Of a stretch of 64,000 bases of DNA, positions 9,526 to 17,952 are shown in pieces. The notes beneath the pieces were generated by a model. It made no database searches. It was given only the letters and a program-made list of their open reading frames with translations, and was not told where the DNA came from. Source of the DNA: Streptomyces sp. NBC_01341 (lineage in GTDB: Bacteria; Actinomycetota; Actinomycetes; Streptomycetales; Streptomycetaceae); NCBI RefSeq assembly GCF_035946055.1, contig NZ_CP108364.1, forward strand, positions 1,178,001-1,242,000, read 5' to 3'. The translations under genes and the position numbers were made by a program. How positions within the stretch are numbered: the stretch's first letter is position 1; each line of letters opens with the position of its first letter.

Positions 9526-9542
9526 GTTACTCGCCGGTTAAG
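9526..9542. promoter_or_regulatory. Candidate TetR-type operator upstream of the 3-hydroxyacyl-CoA dehydrogenase
   Basis: GTTACTCGCCGGTTAAG is an imperfect dyad (TTAC...GTTAA) in the 348-bp region between the HEAT gene and the dehydrogenase. Similar TTAC-CG-rich-GTAA elements precede fatty-acid genes controlled by TetR repressors. The TetR gene of this cluster (11667-12494) is a plausible binder. Apart from this dyad and a GC-rich leader, nothing else was seen in 9446-9793. Confidence 0.35.
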
Positions 9543-9793
9543 CTCAGGTGAGCGGGACACACACACCCGCCGGCTCCGGTGGCCTGGTGACGCAGCCACC
9601 TGGAGTGCTTGTCGGTTCGGCAGTTCGTGAGACGTGGCTCCGGGACAGAGCCCGTCACCTTTCCCCCCGGTGTGCGCGAGCGCCCGGGACCCGTGCACCA
9701 CGACACGCGATTTCCGCACACCGAGCGCCGGTCGATCCGGACCACGCGCCCCGCCGTGCTCCTCACAGTCGTCACTCACCCTGGAGTCCCGTG

Positions 9794-11575
9794 ATGGACA
9801 TCCCCCTCAGCACCATTGCCGTCGTCGGCCTCGGCACCATGGGAACCGGCATCGCCGAGGTCCTGGCCCGGGCGGGCCGCGAGGTCATCGGCATCGACGT
9901 CAGCGAAGCCGCCGCACGTCAGGCGGTCGCCTCTCTGGAAGCCTCCACCGCGCGCGCCGTGAGCCGTGAGCGGATCACCGAGCAGGAGCGGCGCGACATC
10001 CTGGCCCGCTTCCGCACGTTCTCCGATCTGCAGGCCGCCGCGGACGCGGAGCTGGTGATCGAGGTCGTGCCGGAGACGTACGAGATCAAGCAGCAGGTCT
10101 TCCGCGAGCTGGACGCGGTGGTCTCCCCCGCCGCGATTCTGGCGACGGGCACGAACGCCCTGTCCGTGACCCGGCTGGCCGCCGAGTCGCAGCACCCCGA
10201 ACGCGTCCTCGGCCTGCACTTCTTCAACCCCGCGCCGGCGATGAAGCTCGTCGAGGTGGTCTCCTCCGTGCTGACCGCCCCGCCCGCCGTGGAGAGCGTC
10301 ACCCGGCTCGCGCGTGAACTGGGCAAGGAGCCGGTCGCGGTCGGCGACCGTCCGGGATTCGTCGCGGACGGCCTGCTCTTCGGTTATCTGAACCAGGCCG
10401 CCGCGATGTACGAGGCGAACTACGCCTCCCGTGAGGACATCGACGCGGCCATGAAGCTGGGCTGCGGACTGCCCATGGGCCCCCTGGCGCTGCTCGACCT
10501 CATCGGCATCGACACCGCCCGCACGGTCCTGGAGGCCATGTACGCGGCGTCGCACGACCGGCTGCACGCGCCGGCACCGGTGCTGGGCCAGCTGACCGAG
10601 GCGGGCCTGACCGGACGCAAGGCGGGACGCGGCTTCTACACGTACGACGCGCCCGGGGGCCAGACCGTGGTGGCGGACGCCCTGACGCCGGCGGAGAGCA
10701 CCGGCGCGGTCGCCGGTCGCGCGGTCGCGTCCGTGGGCGTGGCGGGTTCGGGCACGATGGCCTCGGGCATCGCGGAGGTCTTCGCGAAGGCGGGCTACTC
10801 CGTGGTCCTCGCCGCACGGAGCCAGGAGAAGGCGGACACGGCCAAGGCGCGGATCGCCAAGTCCCTGGGACGTTCGGTGGCCAAGGGCCGCCTGACCGAG
10901 GAGGCCAGGGACGAGACCCTCGCCCGGGTGACCGCGTCGGGCTCGCTGGACTCCTTCGCCGACGTCGACCTCGCGGTCGAGGCGGTCGCCGAGGACCTGG
11001 ACATCAAGCGTCAGCTCTTCCAGACCCTGGACAAGGTCTGCAAGCCGGGTGCGGTGCTGGCGACGACCACGTCGTCCCTGCCGGTCGTGGCGGTCGCCAG
11101 GGTGACCTCGCGGCCCGAGGACGTCGTCGGGATGCACTTCTTCAACCCCGCGCCCGCGATGAAGCTGGTCGAGGTGGTCCGCACGGTGCTGACCGCCGAC
11201 GACGTGCACGCCACGGTCCGCGAGGTCTGCGTGAAGGTGCGCAAGCACCCGGTGAACTGCGGCGACCGGGCCGGTTTCATCGTGAACGCGCTGCTGTTCC
11301 CCTACCTGAACAACGCGATCAAGATGGTCGAGGAGCACTACGCGACGCTCGACGACATCGACGCGGCCATGAAGCTGGGCGGCGGTTACCCCATGGGCCC
11401 GTTCGAACTGCTCGACGTGGTCGGTCTGGACGTCTCGCTCGCGATCGAGAAGGTCCTGCACAGCGAGTTCCGCGACCCGGGGCTCGCTCCGGCGCCGCTG
11501 CTGGAGCACCTGGTGGCCGCGGGCTGCCTCGGCCGCAAGACGGGGCGCGGCTTCCGCGAATATGCCCGGCGCTGA
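9794..11575 (+). CDS. 3-hydroxyacyl-CoA (3-hydroxybutyryl-CoA) dehydrogenase, internally duplicated
   Basis: The 593-aa protein consists of two complete 3-hydroxyacyl-CoA dehydrogenase units in tandem. Each has an NAD-binding Rossmann motif (GLGTMGTGIAEV near residue 12; GSGTMASGIAEV near residue 317), the HFFNPAPAMKLVEVV signature and a C-terminal dimerisation domain ending GRKAGRGFYTY or GRKTGRGFREY. Single-unit enzymes are about 285 aa. It likely interconverts acetoacetyl-CoA and 3-hydroxybutyryl-CoA, feeding crotonyl-CoA to the Ccr encoded nearby. ATG 9794 was chosen; GTG 9791 is equally possible. Fusion may fix the dimer that single-unit enzymes form. Confidence 0.93.
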   Translation: MDIPLSTIAVVGLGTMGTGIAEVLARAGREVIGIDVSEAAARQAVASLEASTARAVSRERITEQERRDILARFRTFSDLQAAADAELVIEVVPETYEIKQQVFRELDAVVSPAAILATGTNALSVTRLAAESQHPERVLGLHFFNPAPAMKLVEVVSSVLTAPPAVESVTRLARELGKEPVAVGDRPGFVADGLLFGYLNQAAAMYEANYASREDIDAAMKLGCGLPMGPLALLDLIGIDTARTVLEAMYAASHDRLHAPAPVLGQLTEAGLTGRKAGRGFYTYDAPGGQTVVADALTPAESTGAVAGRAVASVGVAGSGTMASGIAEVFAKAGYSVVLAARSQEKADTAKARIAKSLGRSVAKGRLTEEARDETLARVTASGSLDSFADVDLAVEAVAEDLDIKRQLFQTLDKVCKPGAVLATTTSSLPVVAVARVTSRPEDVVGMHFFNPAPAMKLVEVVRTVLTADDVHATVREVCVKVRKHPVNCGDRAGFIVNALLFPYLNNAIKMVEEHYATLDDIDAAMKLGGGYPMGPFELLDVVGLDVSLAIEKVLHSEFRDPGLAPAPLLEHLVAAGCLGRKTGRGFREYARR

Positions 11576-11666
11576 GCCGGGGGCCAGGTGGGGCGGGTTG
11601 CTCGGGCCCTCGGGCGACCCGCCCCCGCGGGCGCACTCCCCCGCGACGATGGGTTACGTTCACACC

Positions 11667-12494
11667 ATGTCCCAACCCGCCAAGTCCCCCCGTTCCTCCG
11701 CCGCGACGGACGCCCCGGAGAGCGCCGCCGGCACCCGGGCCGCCGCCCAGCGGCTGAAGATGCGCCGCGAACTGGCTGCCGCGGCCATGGAGCTCTTCTC
11801 CACGAAGGGGTACGAGGCGACGACGGTCGACGAGATCGCGGGGGCAGCCGGGGTGGCCAGGCGTACGTTCTTCCGCCACTTCCGCTCCAAGGAAGAGGCC
11901 ATCTTCCCGGACCACGACGACACCCTCGTCAGGGCCGAGGCCGTCCTGAACGCCGCACCGGCGCACGAGCACCCGCTCGACACCGTGTGCCGCGGCATCA
12001 AGGAGGTCATGAGGATGTACGCGGCGAAGCCGGCGGTATCCGTGGCGCGCTACAAGCTGACCCGCGAAGTACCCACGCTCCGGGAGGCCGAGATCGCCTC
12101 GGTGGCCCGTTACGAGCGGCTGTTCACCCGGTATCTTCTGGGCCATTTCGATGAGCGCGACCACCACGTCGGCAACGACGACCCCCTGCTCGCCGAGGTG
12201 GCCGCCTCCGCGGTGGTGACCGCGCACAACCATGTGCTGCGGCGCTGGCTGCGGGCAGGCGGCCAGGGTGACGTGGAAGCCCAGCTCGACCACGCGTTCG
12301 CGATCGTGCGCGAGACCTTCGGCACCGGGATCGGAGCGGGTCGCACCGTGGGCGGCGACCCCGGGAAGAACTCAGGCGCGGCCCCCGTGGCCTCCGTGTC
12401 GGCGGAGGGCGGGGTTCTGGTGGCCGTGGCCCGCGTCGACGCACCGCTCGACGAGGTCATGCGCACGATCCAGAAGGCACTGAAGGAGCACTGA
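11667..12494 (+). CDS. TetR family transcriptional regulator
   Basis: The 275-aa protein has a TetR HTH at about residues 25-75 (AAAMELFSTKGYEATTVDEI then AGAAGVARRTFFRHFRSKEE) and a variable ligand-binding domain. A Gly/Ala-rich C-terminal extension ends in RVDAPLDEVMRTIQKALKEH. A -10-like TACGTT lies 6 nt before the chosen ATG, suggesting a leaderless message; an in-frame ATG 18 nt upstream would fall on that box. The position between the dehydrogenase and ccr suggests control of the ethylmalonyl-CoA pathway genes, with an acyl-CoA as a possible ligand; this is inference. Confidence 0.9.
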   Translation: MSQPAKSPRSSAATDAPESAAGTRAAAQRLKMRRELAAAAMELFSTKGYEATTVDEIAGAAGVARRTFFRHFRSKEEAIFPDHDDTLVRAEAVLNAAPAHEHPLDTVCRGIKEVMRMYAAKPAVSVARYKLTREVPTLREAEIASVARYERLFTRYLLGHFDERDHHVGNDDPLLAEVAASAVVTAHNHVLRRWLRAGGQGDVEAQLDHAFAIVRETFGTGIGAGRTVGGDPGKNSGAAPVASVSAEGGVLVAVARVDAPLDEVMRTIQKALKEH

Positions 12495-12515
12495 GCGGCT
12501 GCTCGCGGAGGCGCC

Positions 12516-13277
12516 TCACCCCCCGGCGGACTCCGCTGCGGCTGTGGCGTGCCAGGGCGGCGGCGCGCTGCCCTCGCTCCACGCGGTGAGCCCGTCGAGA
12601 TCGACGCAGAGGATCCCGCACTGCTCGGCGTACTCCAGAGCGGGCTCGGTGAACTCGCCGGTGGTGACGACCACGGCGGCCTCCGCCCCGTGCACCGCGT
12701 AGCAGGTGCCCCCGAAGCGCTGGAGGTCCTGCGAACCCACTTTGTTGTCGGCCGTGTACCGCTTGCACTGGACGACCAGGCGGCGGCCGTCCGGCATGGT
12801 GGCGACCACGTCCGCGCCGAGGTCACCGGCGCCTCCGACGACCTCGGCGTCCGGGCAGCCGTCGCGCCGGCAGAGCCCGGCCACGGCCTCCTCGAACTCG
12901 TACGGGTCCATGGCCGCGTAGTCGACCGGTACGGGGCGCCGCAGCACCTCGGTGACCGCGACGGGCTCGGCGGCGGCCAGCTCCTCCAGAGTGGCGTCCA
13001 CGACCTCGTACGCGGACTCCAGCGCCGCCGCCGCCGCGTCGGCGGCCGTTCTCCGGCTGCGACGTCCGCGCAGGAGCGCCACGGTCCCGGCCACCAGCAG
13101 GGCGGCGGAGACGACGGCGACGGCCGGGTGCCGTTCGGCGCTGCGCAGGACCGCCCGCACCGTCAGTCCAGCGCCGCAGACGAGGACGGCGAGGAGCGTG
13201 AACCCGAACGCTGTCCGCCGGAGGTCGAACGCGTGGCCGCGCCCTTCACCGACGTGTCTCCGCACCCGTATCGCCAT
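12516..13277 (-). CDS. Membrane-anchored Mrr-like restriction endonuclease-fold protein
   Basis: The 253-aa protein has two N-terminal TM segments (about 23-42 and 52-70) followed by a short coiled/alanine-rich helix. A C-terminal Mrr-type PD-(D/E)xK nuclease domain (about 115-235) follows. The catalytic pattern is visible: E in YEFEEAVAGLC, D in GGAGDLGADVV, and the QxK in RLVVQCKRY. Such TM-Mrr proteins occur widely in actinobacteria, with suspected roles in DNA quality control or defence. It is oriented against the TetR gene (ends 21 bp apart) and interrupts an otherwise metabolic cluster. Confidence 0.87.
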   Translation of the reverse strand: MAIRVRRHVGEGRGHAFDLRRTAFGFTLLAVLVCGAGLTVRAVLRSAERHPAVAVVSAALLVAGTVALLRGRRSRRTAADAAAAALESAYEVVDATLEELAAAEPVAVTEVLRRPVPVDYAAMDPYEFEEAVAGLCRRDGCPDAEVVGGAGDLGADVVATMPDGRRLVVQCKRYTADNKVGSQDLQRFGGTCYAVHGAEAAVVVTTGEFTEPALEYAEQCGILCVDLDGLTAWSEGSAPPPWHATAAAESAGG

Positions 13278-13402
13278 CGTGTACCCACCCCTGTCCGCCG
13301 TGCCCGATCAAGATCACTTCCACCTGCCCCGAACCCGCGGGTTGACGCCGCCGAAGGGGAAAACCGGTGGTCTGGCGGGTGCGGACGTGCTCGGATGCGC
13401 CC

Positions 13403-14194
13403 ATGGAATCCGATGAGATGCTGGCCGTGTTCGACCGCGAGATGCGCGAACACGCCCGGCCCGACGGTCCCGGCACACGGGTCGAGCGAGCGGGTGACGT
13501 CGTGCGGCAGACCGGCGGCGCCGATGACTGGAACGGCGTGGTGTGGACGGCCCCTGGCCTCTCCGCCGGCCGCGCGGAGGCGGAGATCGCGGCGCAGGTG
13601 GAGCACTACACCGCCCTGGGAATCCCCGAGTTCGAGTGGAAGCTGTACGCGCACGACGGCCCGCCCGGCCTCGGCGCGCTCCTGTCGGCCGCCGGATTCG
13701 TGGCGGAGCCGCCGGAGTCCCTGGTGGTCGCGCCGGCGGCGGAGCTGGCCGCGCCCGCGGAGCTCCCCGAGGGCCTGACGCTGCGGACGGTGACGGACGC
13801 GGCCGGGGTGGAGCTGATGGTCCGGGCCCATGAGCTGGCGTTCGGCACGGACGGTTCGCGGCTGCGGCACCGGACCCTGGCCCGGCTCACGGAGGCTCCG
13901 GACACGTTCGTCGCGGTGGTGGTGACGGCCGGTGACGAGCCGGTGAGTTCCGCGCGGATGGAGATGTACCCGGGCACCGGCTTCGCCGGACTCTGGGGAG
14001 GGGGTACAGCGGCTCCCTGGCGCGGCCGGGGTGTGTACCGCGCCCTGGTCGCCCACCGGGCCCGGATCGCAGCCGGCCTCGGGTACCGCTTCCTGCAGGT
14101 CGACGCGACCGACCGGTCGGCCCCGATCCTCCGGCGGCTCGGCTTCACCGCCCTCGGCACGACGACGCCGTACGTGTACCGCACCACGCCGTAG
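13403..14194 (+). CDS. GNAT family N-acetyltransferase
   Basis: The 263-aa protein has a GNAT domain in its C-terminal half. WGGGTAAPWRGRGVYRALVA matches the acetyl-CoA pyrophosphate loop (R-G-x-G) and APILRRLGFTALGTTTPYVY the terminal strand. The N-terminal half (FDREMREHARPDGPGTR) resembles the GNAT-like lobe of two-lobed acetyltransferases such as mycothiol synthase relatives. The ATG at 13403 (MESDEMLAVF) was chosen over an upstream in-frame GTG-rich extension. The substrate is unknown. It has no operon partner. Confidence 0.87.
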   Translation: MESDEMLAVFDREMREHARPDGPGTRVERAGDVVRQTGGADDWNGVVWTAPGLSAGRAEAEIAAQVEHYTALGIPEFEWKLYAHDGPPGLGALLSAAGFVAEPPESLVVAPAAELAAPAELPEGLTLRTVTDAAGVELMVRAHELAFGTDGSRLRHRTLARLTEAPDTFVAVVVTAGDEPVSSARMEMYPGTGFAGLWGGGTAAPWRGRGVYRALVAHRARIAAGLGYRFLQVDATDRSAPILRRLGFTALGTTTPYVYRTTP

Positions 14195-14557
14195 AGCCGT
14201 CGCCCACGGGATCAACCAGGCATACCGGCCATGATGTTGCTCATGCGTGCCTACGAGATGACAACTGAGAGAAAATGTTGGCACTGGGTGCCTTGCCACC
14301 TGTCACGGAGTGCCATACGTTGAAGGAGTCCGGGCGGCCGGCGTGCAGAGATCTCTCGTACGCCGGCTGTCCCCGCAGACCACGTGTCCGCGCGCCCGGG
14401 CGCCTGCGTCACAGGCAAACCCTTCTGCTCCACCGAGCAGGCCCCGCACCACCCGCCGAACCGACGGCACACCTCCACACCGCACCGCTCCCCTGTCCAT
14501 AGGGGTCCCTCCGGCGTTCCCTCGACGCCGGAGACCCGATCTGCCGGAGGCATCACC
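14195..14557 (+). promoter_or_regulatory. Long leader/promoter region of ccr with inverted repeats
   Basis: This 363-bp stretch holds no convincing gene. At 14278-14292, TTGGCACTGGGTGCC contains a perfect GGCAC-TGG-GTGCC dyad. TGGCAC (14279-14284) is also repeated as GTGCCA at 14310-14315, so the two could alternatively pair around a 25-nt loop. The dyads are candidate repressor sites or leader structure. GGAGG at 14546-14550 is the Shine-Dalgarno of ccr. The promoter itself could not be placed. Confidence 0.4.
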
Positions 14558-15931
14558 GTGAAGGAAATCCTGGACGCGATCCAATCGCAGGACAGCACGG
14601 CCGCGGACTTCGCCGCCCTGTCCATCCCCGAGTCGTACCGCGCGGTGACCGTGCACAAGGACGAGGCGGAGATGTTCGCCGGGGTCGCCAGTCGCGACAA
14701 GGATCCGCGCAAGTCCCTCCACGTGGAGGACGTGCCGGTGCCCGAGCTCGGCCCGGGCGAGGCCCTGGTCGCCGTCATGGCCAGCTCGGTGAACTACAAC
14801 TCCGTCTGGACCTCGATCTTCGAGCCGGTCTCGACCTTCGGCTTCCTGGAGCGCTACGGCAAGCTCAGCGACCTCAGCAAGCGCCACGACCTGCCGTACC
14901 ACGTCATCGGGTCCGACCTGGCGGGGGTCGTCCTGCGCACCGGCCCGGGCGTCAACGCCTGGAACCCGGGCGACGAGGTCGTCGCGCACTGCCTCTCGGT
15001 CGAGCTGGAGTCCTCCGACGGCCACAACGACACGATGCTCGACCCCGAGCAGCGCATCTGGGGCTTCGAGACCAATTTCGGCGGCCTCGCCGAGATCGCG
15101 CTCGTCAAGTCCAACCAGCTGATGCCGAAGCCGAAGCACCTCAGCTGGGAGGAGGCCGCCTCCCCGGGCCTGGTCAACTCCACCGCGTACCGCCAGCTCG
15201 TCTCGCGCAACGGCGCCGGCATGAAGCAGGGCGACAACGTGCTGATCTGGGGCGCCAGCGGCGGACTCGGCTCCTACGCCACGCAGTTCGCACTGGCCGG
15301 CGGGGCCAACCCGATCTGCGTCGTCTCCAGCGACCAGAAGGCGGAGATCTGCCGGAAGATGGGCGCGACCGCGATCATCGACCGCAACGCCGAGGGCTTC
15401 AAGTTCTGGAAGGACGAGCACAACCAGGACCCGCGCGAGTGGAAGCGCTTCGGCAAGCGCATCCGCGAACTCACCGGCGGCGAGGACGTGGACATCGTCT
15501 TCGAGCACCCGGGCCGCGAGACCTTCGGCGCGAGCGTCTACGTCACCCGCAAGGGCGGCACGATCGTCACCTGCGCCTCGACCTCCGGCTACAACCACGA
15601 GTACGACAACCGCTACCTGTGGATGTCGCTGAAGCGGATCATCGGCTCGCACTTCGCCAACTACCGTGAGGCGTGGGAGGCCAACCGCCTGATCGCCAAG
15701 GGCAAGATCCACCCGACGCTCTCCAAGGTCTACTCCCTCGAGGACACCGGCCAGGCCGCGTACGACGTGCACCGCAACCTCCACCAGGGCAAGGTGGGCG
15801 TCCTCGCGCTCGCTCCCCGGGAGGGCCTCGGCGTCCGTGACACCGAGCTGCGCGAGCAGCACGCCGACGCCATCAACCTGTTCCGTGACGCGTCAGCGGA
15901 GCGGGCCATTCCATCCAGCCGTAACGTCTGA
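14558..15931 (+). CDS. ccr: Crotonyl-CoA carboxylase/reductase
   Basis: The 457-aa enzyme reductively carboxylates crotonyl-CoA to (2S)-ethylmalonyl-CoA with NADPH and CO2. This is the key step of the ethylmalonyl-CoA pathway and of extender-unit supply. It is a medium-chain dehydrogenase/reductase with the nucleotide loop WGASGGLGSY (231-240). With the GTG at 14558 as residue 1, N81, F170, E171 and H365 fall exactly at the positions reported (from memory) as the CO2-binding pocket of Kitasatospora setae Ccr. This also supports the chosen start, which has GGAGG 7 nt upstream. It heads a tightly packed run with ecm, lyase, hydratase and dehydrogenase genes. Confidence 0.97.
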   Translation: MKEILDAIQSQDSTAADFAALSIPESYRAVTVHKDEAEMFAGVASRDKDPRKSLHVEDVPVPELGPGEALVAVMASSVNYNSVWTSIFEPVSTFGFLERYGKLSDLSKRHDLPYHVIGSDLAGVVLRTGPGVNAWNPGDEVVAHCLSVELESSDGHNDTMLDPEQRIWGFETNFGGLAEIALVKSNQLMPKPKHLSWEEAASPGLVNSTAYRQLVSRNGAGMKQGDNVLIWGASGGLGSYATQFALAGGANPICVVSSDQKAEICRKMGATAIIDRNAEGFKFWKDEHNQDPREWKRFGKRIRELTGGEDVDIVFEHPGRETFGASVYVTRKGGTIVTCASTSGYNHEYDNRYLWMSLKRIIGSHFANYREAWEANRLIAKGKIHPTLSKVYSLEDTGQAAYDVHRNLHQGKVGVLALAPREGLGVRDTELREQHADAINLFRDASAERAIPSSRNV

Positions 15932-15939
15932 GGTCCACC

Positions 15940-17952
15940 ATGACCGAACGTCAGAAGGACCGTCCGTGGCTCATGCGGACCTATGCCGGTCACTCGACCG
16001 CCGAAGCGTCCAACGAGCTCTACCGGCGCAACCTCGCCAAGGGCCAGACGGGTCTCTCGGTCGCCTTCGATCTGCCCACGCAGACCGGCTACGACCCGGA
16101 CCACGTCCTCGCCCGCGGCGAGGTGGGCCGGGTCGGCGTGCCCGTCTCGCACCTCGGTGACATGAGGCGGCTGTTCCAGGACATCCCCCTAGAGCAGATG
16201 AACACCTCGATGACGATCAACGCCACCGCCATGTGGCTGCTGGCGCTCTACCAGGTGGTCGCCGAGGAACAGGGCGCCGATCCGGACAGGCTCCAGGGCA
16301 CGACCCAGAACGACATCGTCAAGGAGTACCTGTCCCGGGGCACGCACGTCTTCCCCCCGGGGCCGTCGCTGCGGCTGACGACGGACATGATCACGTACAC
16401 GGTCAACCGCATCCCGAAGTGGAACCCCATCAACATCTGCAGCTACCACCTGCAGGAGGCGGGAGCCACGCCGGTCCAGGAGATCGCCTACGCCATGTCG
16501 ACGGCCATCGCGGTCCTCGACGCGGTGCGCGACTCCGGCCAGGTGCCCGAGGAGAGGTTCGGTGACGTCGTCGCCCGCATCTCCTTCTTCGTGAACGCGG
16601 GCGTCCGGTTCATCGAGGAGATGTGCAAGATGCGGGCGTTCGGCCGCATCTGGGACCGGGTGACGCGCGAACGCTACGGCATCGCGAACGCCAAGCAGCG
16701 CCGCTTCCGCTACGGGGTGCAGGTCAACTCCCTGGGGCTGACCGAGGCGCAGCCGGAGAACAACGTCCAGCGCATCGTGCTGGAGATGCTGGCCGTCACC
16801 CTCTCCAAGGACGCCCGCGCCCGCGCCGTGCAACTGCCGGCCTGGAACGAGGCCCTGGGACTGCCGCGCCCGTGGGACCAGCAGTGGTCGCTGCGCATCC
16901 AGCAGGTCCTCGCGCACGAGAGCGACCTGCTGGAGTACGAGGACATCTTCGCCGGTTCGCACGTCATCGAGGCCAAGGTGGACGAGCTGGTCACCGAGTC
17001 GCTGGCCGAGATGGACCGGATCCAGCAGATGGGCGGCGCGATGGCCGCCGTCGAGTCCGGGTACCTCAAGTCGGAGCTGGTCTCGTCGCACGCCGCCCGG
17101 CGTGCCCGGATTGAGGCCGGCGACGAGAAGATCGTCGGTGTCAACGTCTACGAGACGACCGAGCCCAACCCCCTGACCGCCGATCTCGACGCCGCCATCA
17201 TGACGGTGGACCCCGAGAACGAGGCCAGGGTCGTGGCCGCGCTGCACGAGTGGCGCGACAACCGCGACGAGGCCCGCGCCACCGAGTCGCTGACCGCCCT
17301 GAAGAAGACCGCGGCGGGCACCGGGAACATGATGGAGGCGACCGTCGAGTGCGCCCGGGCGGGCGTCACCACGGGCGAATGGGCCTGGGCCCTGCGCGAC
17401 GTGTTCGGCGAGTTCCGGGCGCCCACGGGCGTCTCGTCCGCACCGGTCGCGGTGACCGCGGAGCCCGGCACACCGCTCGCCCTGGTGCGCGAGAAGGTCT
17501 CCCGCACCGCCGACGACCTCGGGGTGGGCAGGCTGCGCCTGCTGGTCGGCAAGCCGGGACTCGACGGGCACTCCAACGGCGCCGAGCAGATCGCCGTGCG
17601 AGCCAGGGACGCCGGCTTCGAGGTGGTCTACCAGGGCATCAGGCTGACGCCCGAACAGATCACGGACGCCGCGCTGGCCGAGGACGTGCACTGCGTGGGG
17701 CTGTCCATCCTGTCCGGCTCGCACGCCGAGCTCGTGCCGGACGTGCTGAACCGGCTGCGCGAGGCGGGCGCCACCGACATTCCGGTGATCGCCGGCGGCA
17801 TCATCCCCCAGGCCGACGCACGGGCTCTCATCGAGGCCGGCGTCGCCGCCGTCTTCACCCCGAAGGACTTCGGCATCACCGAGATCATCGGCCGTATCGT
17901 CGACGAGATCCGGAAAGCGAACAAGCTCGACCCTCTGGAGGTCCCCGCATGA
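15940..17952 (+). CDS. meaA: Ethylmalonyl-CoA mutase (MeaA), adenosylcobalamin-dependent
   Basis: The 670-aa enzyme converts (2R)-ethylmalonyl-CoA to methylsuccinyl-CoA. The N-terminal mutase TIM barrel (about 5-510) has the characteristic FDLPTQTGYDPDH and NTSMTINATAMWLLALYQV segments. The C-terminal B12-binding domain (about 530-665) has the base-off motif D542-G-H544-x-x-G547 (LDGHSNG), with His544 the lower axial cobalt ligand. The size and single-chain layout match Ecm/MeaA rather than the two-subunit methylmalonyl-CoA mutase. It starts 8 bp after ccr and its TGA overlaps the ATG of the next gene (ATGA), indicating coupling. Confidence 0.95.
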   Translation: MTERQKDRPWLMRTYAGHSTAEASNELYRRNLAKGQTGLSVAFDLPTQTGYDPDHVLARGEVGRVGVPVSHLGDMRRLFQDIPLEQMNTSMTINATAMWLLALYQVVAEEQGADPDRLQGTTQNDIVKEYLSRGTHVFPPGPSLRLTTDMITYTVNRIPKWNPINICSYHLQEAGATPVQEIAYAMSTAIAVLDAVRDSGQVPEERFGDVVARISFFVNAGVRFIEEMCKMRAFGRIWDRVTRERYGIANAKQRRFRYGVQVNSLGLTEAQPENNVQRIVLEMLAVTLSKDARARAVQLPAWNEALGLPRPWDQQWSLRIQQVLAHESDLLEYEDIFAGSHVIEAKVDELVTESLAEMDRIQQMGGAMAAVESGYLKSELVSSHAARRARIEAGDEKIVGVNVYETTEPNPLTADLDAAIMTVDPENEARVVAALHEWRDNRDEARATESLTALKKTAAGTGNMMEATVECARAGVTTGEWAWALRDVFGEFRAPTGVSSAPVAVTAEPGTPLALVREKVSRTADDLGVGRLRLLVGKPGLDGHSNGAEQIAVRARDAGFEVVYQGIRLTPEQITDAALAEDVHCVGLSILSGSHAELVPDVLNRLREAGATDIPVIAGGIIPQADARALIEAGVAAVFTPKDFGITEIIGRIVDEIRKANKLDPLEVPA

